Positions 1 to 5,140 of a stretch of 7,308 nt of DNA are shown here, piece after piece (position 1 is the stretch's first letter; each line of letters begins with the position of its first letter). This DNA is from Candidatus Coatesbacteria bacterium RBG_13_66_14 (GTDB lineage: Bacteria > RBG-13-66-14). The stretch covers positions 10,960 through 18,267 of the forward strand of contig MFAF01000126.1 in NCBI GenBank assembly GCA_001774505.1, read 5' to 3'. Made by a program: the position numbers and the translations under genes. Under the pieces are notes generated by a model that did no database searches, was not told the origin of the DNA, and saw only the letters and a program-made list of their open reading frames with translations.

Positions 1-80
1 GAATAAAGCCGATTGACGGGCAACCTCCCCGCCGTTCGCGCGGGGCGCCCTCAACCCGACCCCGCGCCTGGCTGCGATGA

Positions 81-161
81 CGTAGGGGCGACCAGTGGGA
101 CGAGTCCTCCGCGGTCGCCCGCGGGCCGACCTAAACGGCGCGCCGTCCGTCGGCCCCTACG
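81..161. repeat. Intergenic nested inverted repeat (REP-like)
   Basis: The outer arms are CGTAGGGGC (81-89) and its exact complement GCCCCTACG (153-161). Inside lie GGTCG (113-117) facing CGACC (127-131) around the palindrome CCCGCGGG (118-125), and the palindrome ACGGCGCGCCGT (135-146). The structure starts about 24 bases past the stop of the patatin-like gene, in non-coding sequence. No T-run follows on either strand, so it is not a standard intrinsic terminator. It resembles dispersed palindromic intergenic repeats of many GC-rich genomes, but only one copy is visible here, so that assignment is inferred. A separate small hairpin (CCCCGC 27-32 with GCGGGG 40-45) lies to its left. Nothing coding is seen in 1-184. 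Confidence 0.45.
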
Positions 162-184
162 AGGATTACCCGTGGGGTGGGGTA

Positions 185-1195
185 TCACTCGACCTCGTCC
201 CTCTCGAAGAGGGTGGACGGGCACCAGCGCGGGACCCAGACGTCGGGGTCGGCCTGGTGGATGTCGGCGTCCAGGCACTCGTCGGAAAGTCGGACCGCCA
301 TCTGCCGCCGGACCTCGGAGTAAATCTCGTCCGCCTGCTCCACGGCCAGGGTGTCCACGTCGTGGATGCAGGGGGAGTAAACGATGACGTCGGTGCCGGG
401 CTGGTGGCGCACCGCGGTCAGGTGGGCCAGGAACACCTGGTACTGCAGCACCTCCTTGAAGAAGAAGATGCGGCTCATCAGCCCCCGGATGGGACGGGTC
501 TGTCCGTGATAGCCGAAGAAGGCGGCCAGGATGAGGAGCTTCTTAGCGCTGCCCGAGGCGCGGAAGTCTGCGGTGATGCTGGGGAGCGGGGTTTTTTCCA
601 GAAGGGTCGGGTCCACGAACCTCTCCCCCTCGAACCACCCGGGCCGCATCACCCCCTGCATGGCGATGGAGCTGCGAATCGCGTCGAGGAGGTTTCCCCG
701 CTTGACCACCTTTATCCGCGCCGAGCCGTCGTCGTGGGCCAGGAGTATCCTCAAGCGGACCGGGCAGTCCTCCACGCGCTCCGCGCGCAACAGACCTCTG
801 ACCCGGCCGAGGAGCGCCCGGCCGTTCACGAGACCGTCGGCCAGGTCCAGATCCCACCTCCGGGTGAAGAGACCCTTGAGGATGTGCCCCCAGGCCACGT
901 CCACCAGGTCGCGGCGCCGCAGCCGCCGCAGGAGCGCCATCACCTCCGCCACCGGCGTACCCGAGCACCAGAGCGCCGAGGCGAGCGCCCCCGAGGAGGC
1001 CCCCCACACCTCGTCCACGTGGCTCCGCAGGCCCAGGTCGTCCAGCGTCTGCAGGATCGAGAGGCTGGAGGCCAGCGCCAGCGTCGCGCCCGATCCCAGC
1101 GAGACGACGAAATGCGTGTCCGGGTCGCTCACGCGCGCGATGAAGCGGCTGAGGTTTTCCGCATCCGGCGCCAAAGGTTTTTCGGGATAGGTCAC
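185..1195 (-). CDS. Patatin-like phospholipase family protein, atypical active-site loops
   Basis: Predicted 336-residue patatin-fold protein; patatins are serine acyl hydrolases with a Ser-Asp dyad. Seen: a nucleophile elbow G-A-S-S-G at residues 65-69 (Ser67) followed by small residues and a helix. The second block, around 174-203, reads S-x-A-x-x-G-V-M-R-P-G and then F-V-D-P-T-L-L-E-K-T-P-L, placing the dyad Asp at 195. Two departures from the family are visible: the usual D-G-G/A is D-P-T, and the glycine-rich oxyanion loop is G-S-G-A-T (34-38) rather than G-G-G-x-(K/R)-G. The second change could alter or abolish hydrolysis. There is no signal peptide or membrane segment, so it is probably cytoplasmic or peripheral. 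The start is GTG at 1195, with no clear Shine-Dalgarno site but 25 bases past the predicted transcript start. The next Met is residue 86, beyond the catalytic Ser, so GTG or another near-cognate codon must be used. It is probably monocistronic. The substrate is unknown. Confidence 0.82.
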   Translation of the reverse strand: MTYPEKPLAPDAENLSRFIARVSDPDTHFVVSLGSGATLALASSLSILQTLDDLGLRSHVDEVWGASSGALASALWCSGTPVAEVMALLRRLRRRDLVDVAWGHILKGLFTRRWDLDLADGLVNGRALLGRVRGLLRAERVEDCPVRLRILLAHDDGSARIKVVKRGNLLDAIRSSIAMQGVMRPGWFEGERFVDPTLLEKTPLPSITADFRASGSAKKLLILAAFFGYHGQTRPIRGLMSRIFFFKEVLQYQVFLAHLTAVRHQPGTDVIVYSPCIHDVDTLAVEQADEIYSEVRRQMAVRLSDECLDADIHQADPDVWVPRWCPSTLFERDEVE

Positions 1196-1226
1196 GGCGG
1201 AGTCCGGTTGAAAAAGGGCGGCGCTT

Positions 1227-1235
1227 ATTATACCA
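1227..1235 (-). promoter_or_regulatory. Extended -10 promoter of the patatin-like gene
   Basis: The minus strand reads TGGTATAAT from 1235 to 1227, a perfect TGn extended -10 element with consensus TATAAT. No -35 matching TTGACA is found at 16-18 bases, as expected of extended -10 promoters. The predicted transcript starts near 1220, leaving a leader of about 25 bases before the GTG at 1195. Confidence 0.6.
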
Positions 1236-1553
1236 GATTGGGCCTCGCCCGCTCTCGCGCCCGCGGAGCGCCTCGATCGTCGGGGCGGCGGGGCCGGAAA
1301 CCGGACGCCGTTCGCGGGGGATTTTTTTTAAAATCGGGTCGCCCTTCCCGATTCGTCCCGGGCGGTGAAAATAATTTCCCGGTCGCGCGGGCTCTCGGCG
1401 GGGGGGCCATTCGGCTTGTGAAAGGTATACCCTCGTTTTACGCCTATACCCCCCGGCGGGAGGCCCTCCGCGGCTCGAAAAAAAATCGGAACGGCGAAGG
1501 GCATAATCGCGTAACTTATTGAATTATATAATTTTAGTTGAATAATTTTTTTC
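1236..1553. other. Non-coding intergenic region, GC-rich left part and A+T-rich right part
   Basis: No credible gene is seen. Positions 1236-1500 are mostly GC-rich with a T8 run (1322-1329). A hairpin follows, with arms AATCGGG (1332-1338) and CCCGATT (1347-1353) around an 8-base loop; the T-run precedes it, so it is not a rightward terminator. Positions 1501-1553 turn sharply A+T-rich and carry the perfect palindrome AATTATATAATT (1522-1533), which contains a TATAAT, and two TTGAAT hexamers (1519 and 1538) upstream of a third at 1554. This stretch looks like an UP-element or multi-promoter region feeding the small gene at 1639. Confidence 0.4.
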
Positions 1554-1581
1554 TTGAATTTTTTTTAAAACCGTCTATACT
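1554..1581 (+). promoter_or_regulatory. Sigma70-type promoter of the micro-gene
   Basis: TTGAAT (1554-1559), a 16-base spacer, then TATACT (1576-1581). The preceding A+T-rich stretch with T- and A-runs could act as an UP element. The predicted start is near 1588. The core GTCTATACT (1573-1581) recurs identically at 5085-5093 in the promoter of the AT-rich gene. Confidence 0.6.
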
Positions 1582-1638
1582 TTAGCCATAAAGTATTCGT
1601 TCTCTTCCACCACCACCCAAATCGAAGGGAGGTGTTCG

Positions 1639-1680
1639 ATGCCCGGCAAGAAAAAGACCACCAAGAAGCCGAAGGCTTAA
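1639..1680 (+). CDS. Micro-ORF for a 13-residue lysine-rich peptide (or small RNA carrying it)
   Basis: ATG at 1639 to TAA at 1678-1680 encodes MPGKKKTTKKPKA, six lysines in 13 residues. The start is supported by a strong Shine-Dalgarno site, GGGAGG at 1628-1633, five bases before the ATG. The unit is complete: promoter at 1554-1581, leader of about 50 bases, ORF, and intrinsic terminator at 1711-1743, giving a transcript of about 155 bases. No gene on this strand follows the terminator closely, and the next gene faces the other way, so this is not an attenuator leader for a downstream operon. The peptide would be very basic and unstructured, plausibly binding nucleic acid or anionic membrane, but function is unknown and I recognise no family. 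The alternative is a non-coding small RNA in which the ORF is incidental; the ribosome site argues against that. A degenerate tandem copy follows at 1793-1933. Confidence 0.55.
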   Translation: MPGKKKTTKKPKA

Positions 1681-1710
1681 CGCCGGTCTCTGAGAACTAG
1701 AGTGCAAACG

Positions 1711-1743
1711 GGGGACGACCGTAAAGGCCATCCCCTGTTTTTT
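1711..1743 (+). terminator. Intrinsic terminator of the micro-gene
   Basis: The stem pairs GGGGA (1711-1715) with TCCCC (1731-1735) and continues inward through imperfect pairs (CC 1719-1720 with GG 1726-1727) around the loop GTAAA. It is followed by a T-rich tail, TGTTTTTT (1736-1743). It lies 30 bases beyond the micro-ORF stop. Confidence 0.6.
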
Positions 1744-1792
1744 ATCTCCGACCTATACCCGACTGACCCCGAATCACGCCGACCGGTCGGTC

Positions 1793-1906
1793 GGGAGCGG
1801 CCCGGTTGATAAAAAAAAGCCGACGACCGGGAAATCGAAGGCCCGGCGCCGGTCTTTTTGAACCGGTAACAGAAGGGGGGATGCCGGGAAGGTCATCCCC
1901 CTTTTT
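1793..1906 (+). pseudogene. Degenerate tandem copy of the micro-gene unit
   Basis: This matches the preceding unit part by part at an almost constant offset of 165-166 bases. GGGAG (1793) sits where the first copy has its ribosome site. In the aligned frame from 1808 the residues read DKKKPTTGKSKA, against GKKKTTKKPKA in copy 1. The codons AAG-GCC are followed by CGCCGGTCT (1847-1855), identical to 1681-1689. Then come GAAC, a GGGGGATG/CATCCCCC hairpin and a T-run. The aligned start codon is GTT (1805) and the aligned stop is CGG (1844), so the reading frame is broken; it would run to TGA at 1859-1861. Ungapped identity over the ORF part is modest (about 30 of 51 bases), and alignment of the first few codons is ambiguous. 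It may instead be retained as a non-coding RNA, since the terminator is better preserved than the ORF. Confidence 0.45.
1876..1906 (+). terminator. Intrinsic terminator closing the second unit
   Basis: A perfect 8-base stem, GGGGGATG (1876-1883) with CATCCCCC (1894-1901), is extended by CC/GG across a single bulged T around the loop GGGAA, and followed by TTTTT (1902-1906). It sits 27 bases from the stop of the convergent propeller gene. On the minus strand the hairpin is followed only by a mixed CTTCTGTT, so it may terminate that gene weakly. Confidence 0.7.
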
Positions 1907-1933
1907 CATATGCGCCCATATACCCGAACTATC

Positions 1934-3802
1934 CTACCGGCTGACGACCAGGCGTTCGGTCGAGTCGCCCCCCGTCGTCTCCAGCCGGAAGAGGTACACT
2001 CCCGGTTTCAGGTCGGCGCAATCCCAAGTCACGTCGTGCCTGCCGGCGACGAGCTCCCCATCCATCAACGTCGTCACGCGCCGACCGGCCAGGTCGTATA
2101 CCGCTAAAACCACCCGACAGTCGTCGGGCAGGTCGAAGCGAAGCGTGACGGTATCGTCGGCGGGGTTGGGGTAAGCCGAAAGCGTCAGCTTAATTTTCGG
2201 CTCGGTTATCTTCACCGCCTCCGTCGGCCCGAAACTCGTCACCGTCCCGTCGGCCCCCGTGACGTCGAGCCAGTAAATATATTCGACGTCCGGCGTCACC
2301 TCCCGGTCCAGGCAGCGGGAGGCGGAACCGGGCAGCGGTCCGTCGAGAAGCGCGACCGGTTCACCGCCGCCGTCGCTCCGTCGGATTTCAATCCCGACCG
2401 GTTCGCCCCCCTCAAAGCGCCAATAGATTAAAACGCCCCCGTCGGTCGGGCTCGCGCCGAGTTCGACGATATCCACCCCGCCGCCGAGGTCCAGGTCGAA
2501 GTACCAGTCCATCTCCTCGGCCCAGTGCTCGCCCTCCCCCTCGTCCACCGACTTCACCCGCCACCAGACGCGGTCGCCCTCCTGGAGGCCAGCGGTGATT
2601 TGGTACTCCGATTCCTGAATCCCGGTGACCTCCTCGTAATCGGTAAAATCCGGGTTCAGCGCCCACCGCAGGGTGTAGCTCGCCTGGTCCGGTATATCGT
2701 GGTCCTCCCAGTCCAGCGTCGGATTGAGGGTGTCAATCTCCTCCCCCTTCTCCGGCCAGACCAGGTGGAAGAGGTCCTCGACCAGGGCGGCGTACATGAC
2801 GGCGCCGAGGGTGTCGTGGTTGTACGTGATGTGCGGTCTGTCGAAGGAGTCCAGGGCCAGCGAGGTGTACAGGCTTACTTCGCCCACCGCATCCACCACC
2901 TCGCGGTGCCACTCCCCGCCGGAGTAGTGCGTGTACACGAGGTCGTCCTCGGTGGCGTCGTAGTAGGCGATGTGCGGCTGGTCGTCCGAGTCGAGCGCCA
3001 GGGAGTTGTAATTCCCGACGTCGCCCTCCGCGTCCACGGTTTCCACGTGCCAGTCGGAGCCGTTGTGATAGGCGTAACGGAGGTCGTCGCCGTCGGAATC
3101 GTAGTAGGAGATATGGGGACGGTTCAGGGAATCGTAGGCCAGCGATGCCATTTTCGACGACACGTCCGCGTCCACCGTTTCCTCGGTCCACCCCTCGCTT
3201 TCCCGGACGGCGAACGTGAGCTCGTCACCGGTCCAGCAGGTCGCGATGGTGGGCCGGTCATCCCCGTCGAGGGCGATGTCCCCGCGTCCGGTTATCTTTT
3301 CTCGTCGCCATTGGTCGCCGTCCCAGTAGGCGTAAGTGTAGTAACTCGCATGCATGGACACGTGGGGGTAGAGGTCCGCGTCCAGATCGAGAGAGATTTG
3401 AGGAAAACTCGGAAAGTGATAGGAGCTATCGATTGTAGAATCATGTTGACCAAACTCATCGAAATAGGTGTAGAAAAAATATGTCGACACTACCGGGTCC
3501 ACTTCGTACGTGCAGTACGCGATATGCGGGTATTCGTCGTCGTCCAGCACCAGGTCGAGCAGTCCGGCCAGGATGTCGCTCTCGAAAAGGGAAGCGTAGG
3601 ACCAATCCGACCCGTTCCAGCAGGCGTACCAGAGTTTGTTATTCGCGATATAAGCCATGCGGGGGTGGCCGGACCCATCCAGGACGAGAGCGGTGCCTTC
3701 GCCTCCGCCCGAAAGACTGTCAACCGCCTCTTTGTGCCACTCCTCGGCGGCCAGGGGAGCCGCCAGGGCGAGGGCGGCGAGGATGACCAGGATTTTATGC
3801 AT
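1934..3802 (-). CDS. Secreted seven-repeat beta-propeller protein with C-terminal T9SS/FlgD-like sorting domain
   Basis: Predicted 622-residue exported protein. Residues 1-19 form a signal peptide (MHKI, hydrophobic core, A-A-P-L-A-A cleavage region). Residues 38-344 hold seven repeats built on S-L-A-L-D-s-x-x-x-P-H-I-a-Y-y-D, then L-x-Y-a, then n-G-s-x-W-x-x-E-x-V-D; they begin near 38, 82, 136, 175, 219, 266 and 313. The spacing of 38-54 residues and the count of seven suggest a seven-bladed propeller. Two fibronectin-III-like beta domains follow at roughly 345-437 and 442-533. Residues 540-622 read A-Y-P-N-P-A, V-Y-D-L-A-G-R-R-V, G-x-Y-L-F-R-L and end E-R-L-V-V-S-R, the pattern of Por/type IX secretion C-terminal domains and FlgD Ig-like domains. 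It is therefore expected in the periplasm, on the surface or released. The ATG at 3802 has a strong ribosome site and its own promoter. Ligand unknown. Confidence 0.87.
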   Translation of the reverse strand: MHKILVILAALALAAPLAAEEWHKEAVDSLSGGGEGTALVLDGSGHPRMAYIANNKLWYACWNGSDWSYASLFESDILAGLLDLVLDDDEYPHIAYCTYEVDPVVSTYFFYTYFDEFGQHDSTIDSSYHFPSFPQISLDLDADLYPHVSMHASYYTYAYWDGDQWRREKITGRGDIALDGDDRPTIATCWTGDELTFAVRESEGWTEETVDADVSSKMASLAYDSLNRPHISYYDSDGDDLRYAYHNGSDWHVETVDAEGDVGNYNSLALDSDDQPHIAYYDATEDDLVYTHYSGGEWHREVVDAVGEVSLYTSLALDSFDRPHITYNHDTLGAVMYAALVEDLFHLVWPEKGEEIDTLNPTLDWEDHDIPDQASYTLRWALNPDFTDYEEVTGIQESEYQITAGLQEGDRVWWRVKSVDEGEGEHWAEEMDWYFDLDLGGGVDIVELGASPTDGGVLIYWRFEGGEPVGIEIRRSDGGGEPVALLDGPLPGSASRCLDREVTPDVEYIYWLDVTGADGTVTSFGPTEAVKITEPKIKLTLSAYPNPADDTVTLRFDLPDDCRVVLAVYDLAGRRVTTLMDGELVAGRHDVTWDCADLKPGVYLFRLETTGGDSTERLVVSR

Positions 3803-3806
3803 CGCT

Positions 3807-3815
3807 CCACCTCCT
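3807..3815 (-). promoter_or_regulatory. Strong ribosome binding site of the propeller gene
   Basis: The minus strand reads AGGAGGTGG at 3815-3807, four bases before the ATG at 3802. It is a near-perfect anti-Shine-Dalgarno match and fixes the start. Confidence 0.8.
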
Positions 3816-3826
3816 ACACTGAGGAT

Positions 3827-3855
3827 AAATTACTCCCCCCGCAACCCCCTGTCAA
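3827..3855 (-). promoter_or_regulatory. Sigma70-type promoter of the propeller gene
   Basis: Consensus TTGACA (3855-3850 on the minus strand), a 17-base G-rich spacer, then TAATTT (3832-3827). The predicted start is near 3820, giving a leader of about 18 bases that contains the ribosome site. The promoter begins 12 bases beyond the T-run of the upstream terminator. Confidence 0.65.
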
Positions 3856-3867
3856 GCCCGACTCGTG

Positions 3868-3893
3868 AAAAGGGGCGGCCCGCCGACCGCCCC
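3868..3893 (-). terminator. Intrinsic terminator downstream of the DUF2225-like gene
   Basis: The perfect 7-base arms GGGGCGG (3872-3878) and CCGCCCC (3887-3893) enclose an 8-base loop. The minus strand continues TTTT (3871-3868), matching leftward transcription arriving from the gene ending at 4003. On the plus strand the same stem is followed by a T-rich tail (3899-3909), so it may work in both directions. A second hairpin without a T-run (GTCG-t-CCCG with CGGGCGAC) lies between it and the stop codon, near 3981-4001. Confidence 0.6.
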
Positions 3894-4002
3894 GCGCGTT
3901 TATTTTTTCCGACCGACGACCGGACGCCGGGTGAATATCGCCGACCGTTCACACCGGATGAGGCATTTACCGCCCGCCGGGTCGTCCCGATTCCGGGCGA
4001 CT

Positions 4003-4989
4003 TCAGCGTTCGTACCCGGCCAACCGCTCCAACAGACCCGACTCATCGGGGTCGTAGAGGAGCGGGCGGCGGTCCAGCTCGGCGGCGTAATTTTCCCTGA
4101 AGCGCCCGACCCACGGGGTGAGCTCCTCCGCGGTCCAGCCCAGCCGCGTGCCGTAGAAGTAGACCAGCATCGCCGCGTCGGCCCGGTCAACGGCGTCCGA
4201 GACGTTGTTGGCGAAGAATTCCCAGGCGCCCCGGGCGGTGACGGCGTCCTCGGCGTCGTCAATCCCCCCGCCGCCCGCGAAGTCCCCCGCGGCCACCCGC
4301 CCCCGGATCTCCGGCGCGTCGCACAACAGAAGCTGCCGCACCACGAAGTCGTGCATCCCCGACTCGGCGAGGTCGGGCATGAGCATGGCCTCTTCGAAGC
4401 GGCCCCTGGCCCCCTCGTGATTGCCCTCCAGGCGCGACAGCTCCGCCGCCAGGTACACCCGCTCCACAAGCTGCTCCGGCGGCACCTCGCCGGCCTCGAG
4501 CGCCCCGTCCAGCAGCACCACGATGGCGTAGGCGTAGTAGTGGCGGTAGAACTCGCCGATGTTCTCCGGCCGCAGGCACCACCAGCCGATTAAAAGCGTG
4601 TCCGCTAATTCGACCCGCGCGGCGCCCCGGAACTGCTCCAAAAGGTACAGGTTGTAGTACTGCTCCCAGAGCGGCTGCTCCCCGGCGCGGTCGGAGAGCG
4701 TCTCCCGCACGAAGGCGGCCTCCCCCTCGGGGATCTCCTCGCCGAAGCGGCCCACCCAGTCCGCGTAACCGCATTCCGGCGAGTACGCCAGCCAGTAGAA
4801 CCACGGCTGGTCCCCGACGGCGTGCTGGGCGAAGTCGGTGCCCACCCCGCCGAAGTTGTTCGTGCTGGCCAGGACACCGACCTCCACTTCCTCGCCGCAC
4901 ACGGGGCAGAGGCGCGTTTGGGTCTCCAGGGTGGTGGCGCCGGCGGCCAGGCACAGGACCAGGGTCAGGGGGAGAATCCAGCGGGTCAT
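4003..4989 (-). CDS. Secreted DUF2225-like protein (zinc-ribbon-type N-terminus, helical repeat body)
   Basis: Predicted 328 residues, unknown function. Residues 1-18 are a signal peptide (MTRW, hydrophobic core, A-A-G-A). The mature N-terminus has C-P-V-C-G (28-32), then T-D-F-A-Q-H (51-56), P-W-F-Y-W (62-66) and S-P-E-C-G-Y-A-D-W (70-78). This layout resembles DUF2225 (PF09986): C-P-x-C near the start, D-F/P-x-Y, and C-P-x-C-G-Y-A. Here the first Cys of the second pair is Ser70, leaving Cys28, Cys31 and Cys73. The rest is rich in helical Leu/Ala/Glu segments (85-320) like the TPR-type tail of that family; the stretch at 180-202 (E-L-S-R-L-E-G-N...A-R-G-R-F-E-E-A) is TPR-like. I chose ATG 4989, not an in-frame upstream start at 5079. 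It begins the signal peptide, has ribosome site AAGGTGAG (4998-4991), and the promoter lies inside the longer reading frame. Confidence 0.78.
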   Translation of the reverse strand: MTRWILPLTLVLCLAAGATTLETQTRLCPVCGEEVEVGVLASTNNFGGVGTDFAQHAVGDQPWFYWLAYSPECGYADWVGRFGEEIPEGEAAFVRETLSDRAGEQPLWEQYYNLYLLEQFRGAARVELADTLLIGWWCLRPENIGEFYRHYYAYAIVVLLDGALEAGEVPPEQLVERVYLAAELSRLEGNHEGARGRFEEAMLMPDLAESGMHDFVVRQLLLCDAPEIRGRVAAGDFAGGGGIDDAEDAVTARGAWEFFANNVSDAVDRADAAMLVYFYGTRLGWTAEELTPWVGRFRENYAAELDRRPLLYDPDESGLLERLAGYER

Positions 4990-5019
4990 GCTCACCTTCC
5001 TCGGATGTCTTACTTCAAG

Positions 5020-5028
5020 AGTATAGCA
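5020..5028 (-). promoter_or_regulatory. Extended -10 promoter of the DUF2225-like gene
   Basis: The minus strand reads TGCTATACT from 5028 to 5020, a TGn extended -10 with no evident -35. The predicted start near 5013 gives a leader of about 24 bases with the ribosome site at 4998-4991. It is divergent from the promoter at 5065-5093. Confidence 0.55.
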
Positions 5029-5064
5029 CGGCCGGCGCCCGGCGGCGTGGGTTGAAATTTCTCC

Positions 5065-5093
5065 TTGACACGGCACCACCGGTTGTCTATACT
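5065..5093 (+). promoter_or_regulatory. Sigma70-type promoter of the AT-rich gene
   Basis: Consensus TTGACA (5065-5070), a 17-base spacer, TATACT (5088-5093). The spacer is GC-rich like the host background, while the sequence after 5093 turns AT-rich. The promoter may therefore predate the AT-rich insert and have served the truncated aim24 gene. The core GTCTATACT also occurs at 1573-1581. Confidence 0.7.
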
Positions 5094-5109
5094 GAATACA
5101 CTTATTCAG
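5092..5109 (+). promoter_or_regulatory. Inverted repeat over the transcription start (candidate operator or 5' hairpin)
   Basis: The perfect 7-base arms CTGAATA (5092-5098) and TATTCAG (5103-5109) are separated by CACT. The repeat overlaps the last bases of the -10 box and covers the expected transcript start near 5100. This is a typical place for a repressor operator, or for a hairpin at the mRNA 5' end. It also marks where base composition changes from GC-rich to AT-rich. Confidence 0.4.
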
Positions 5110-5140
5110 ATATTATAACAAACAACAAAAGGAGAAAGAA

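Noticed and set aside
1..184. Small open frames on both strands near the left edge
   Set aside because: The translations are proline/arginine-rich with no ribosome site, and they overlap palindromic intergenic repeats.
1332..1353. AATCGGG/CCCGATT hairpin as a terminator
   Set aside because: The T8 run precedes the hairpin on the plus strand and reads as an A-run after it on the minus strand, so neither direction gives stem then T-run.
1426..1450. TATACC motifs at 1426 and 1445 as a third upstream copy of the micro-gene unit
   Set aside because: 1426 is about twice the repeat period from 1754, and GGGAGG (1458) and an A-run (1478) follow, but there is no matching ORF pattern, CGCCGGTCT or terminator hairpin. 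The similarity is too weak.
95..1522. 475-codon open frame on the plus strand
   Set aside because: It lies antisense to the patatin-like gene for most of its length, has an arginine/proline/glycine-rich low-complexity translation with no domain, and its tail reads through promoter sequence. It is a GC-rich shadow frame.
2525..3868. 447-codon open frame on the plus strand opposite the propeller gene
   Set aside because: The antisense strand has clear repeats, a signal peptide, a ribosome site and a promoter. The plus-strand translation is valine/glycine-rich with no recognisable domain and runs into the terminator/promoter region.
4930..4989. Lipoprotein signal in the DUF2225-like protein (Cys at residue 13)
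   Set aside because: The sequence before the Cys is L-V-L, not a lipobox, and the Cys lies inside the hydrophobic core. A standard signal peptide fits better.
4990..5079. Upstream in-frame start (5079) for the DUF2225-like gene, adding 30 residues
   Set aside because: It would put a non-signal extension before a clear signal peptide and place the extended -10 promoter inside the coding region. The start at 4989 has its own ribosome site.
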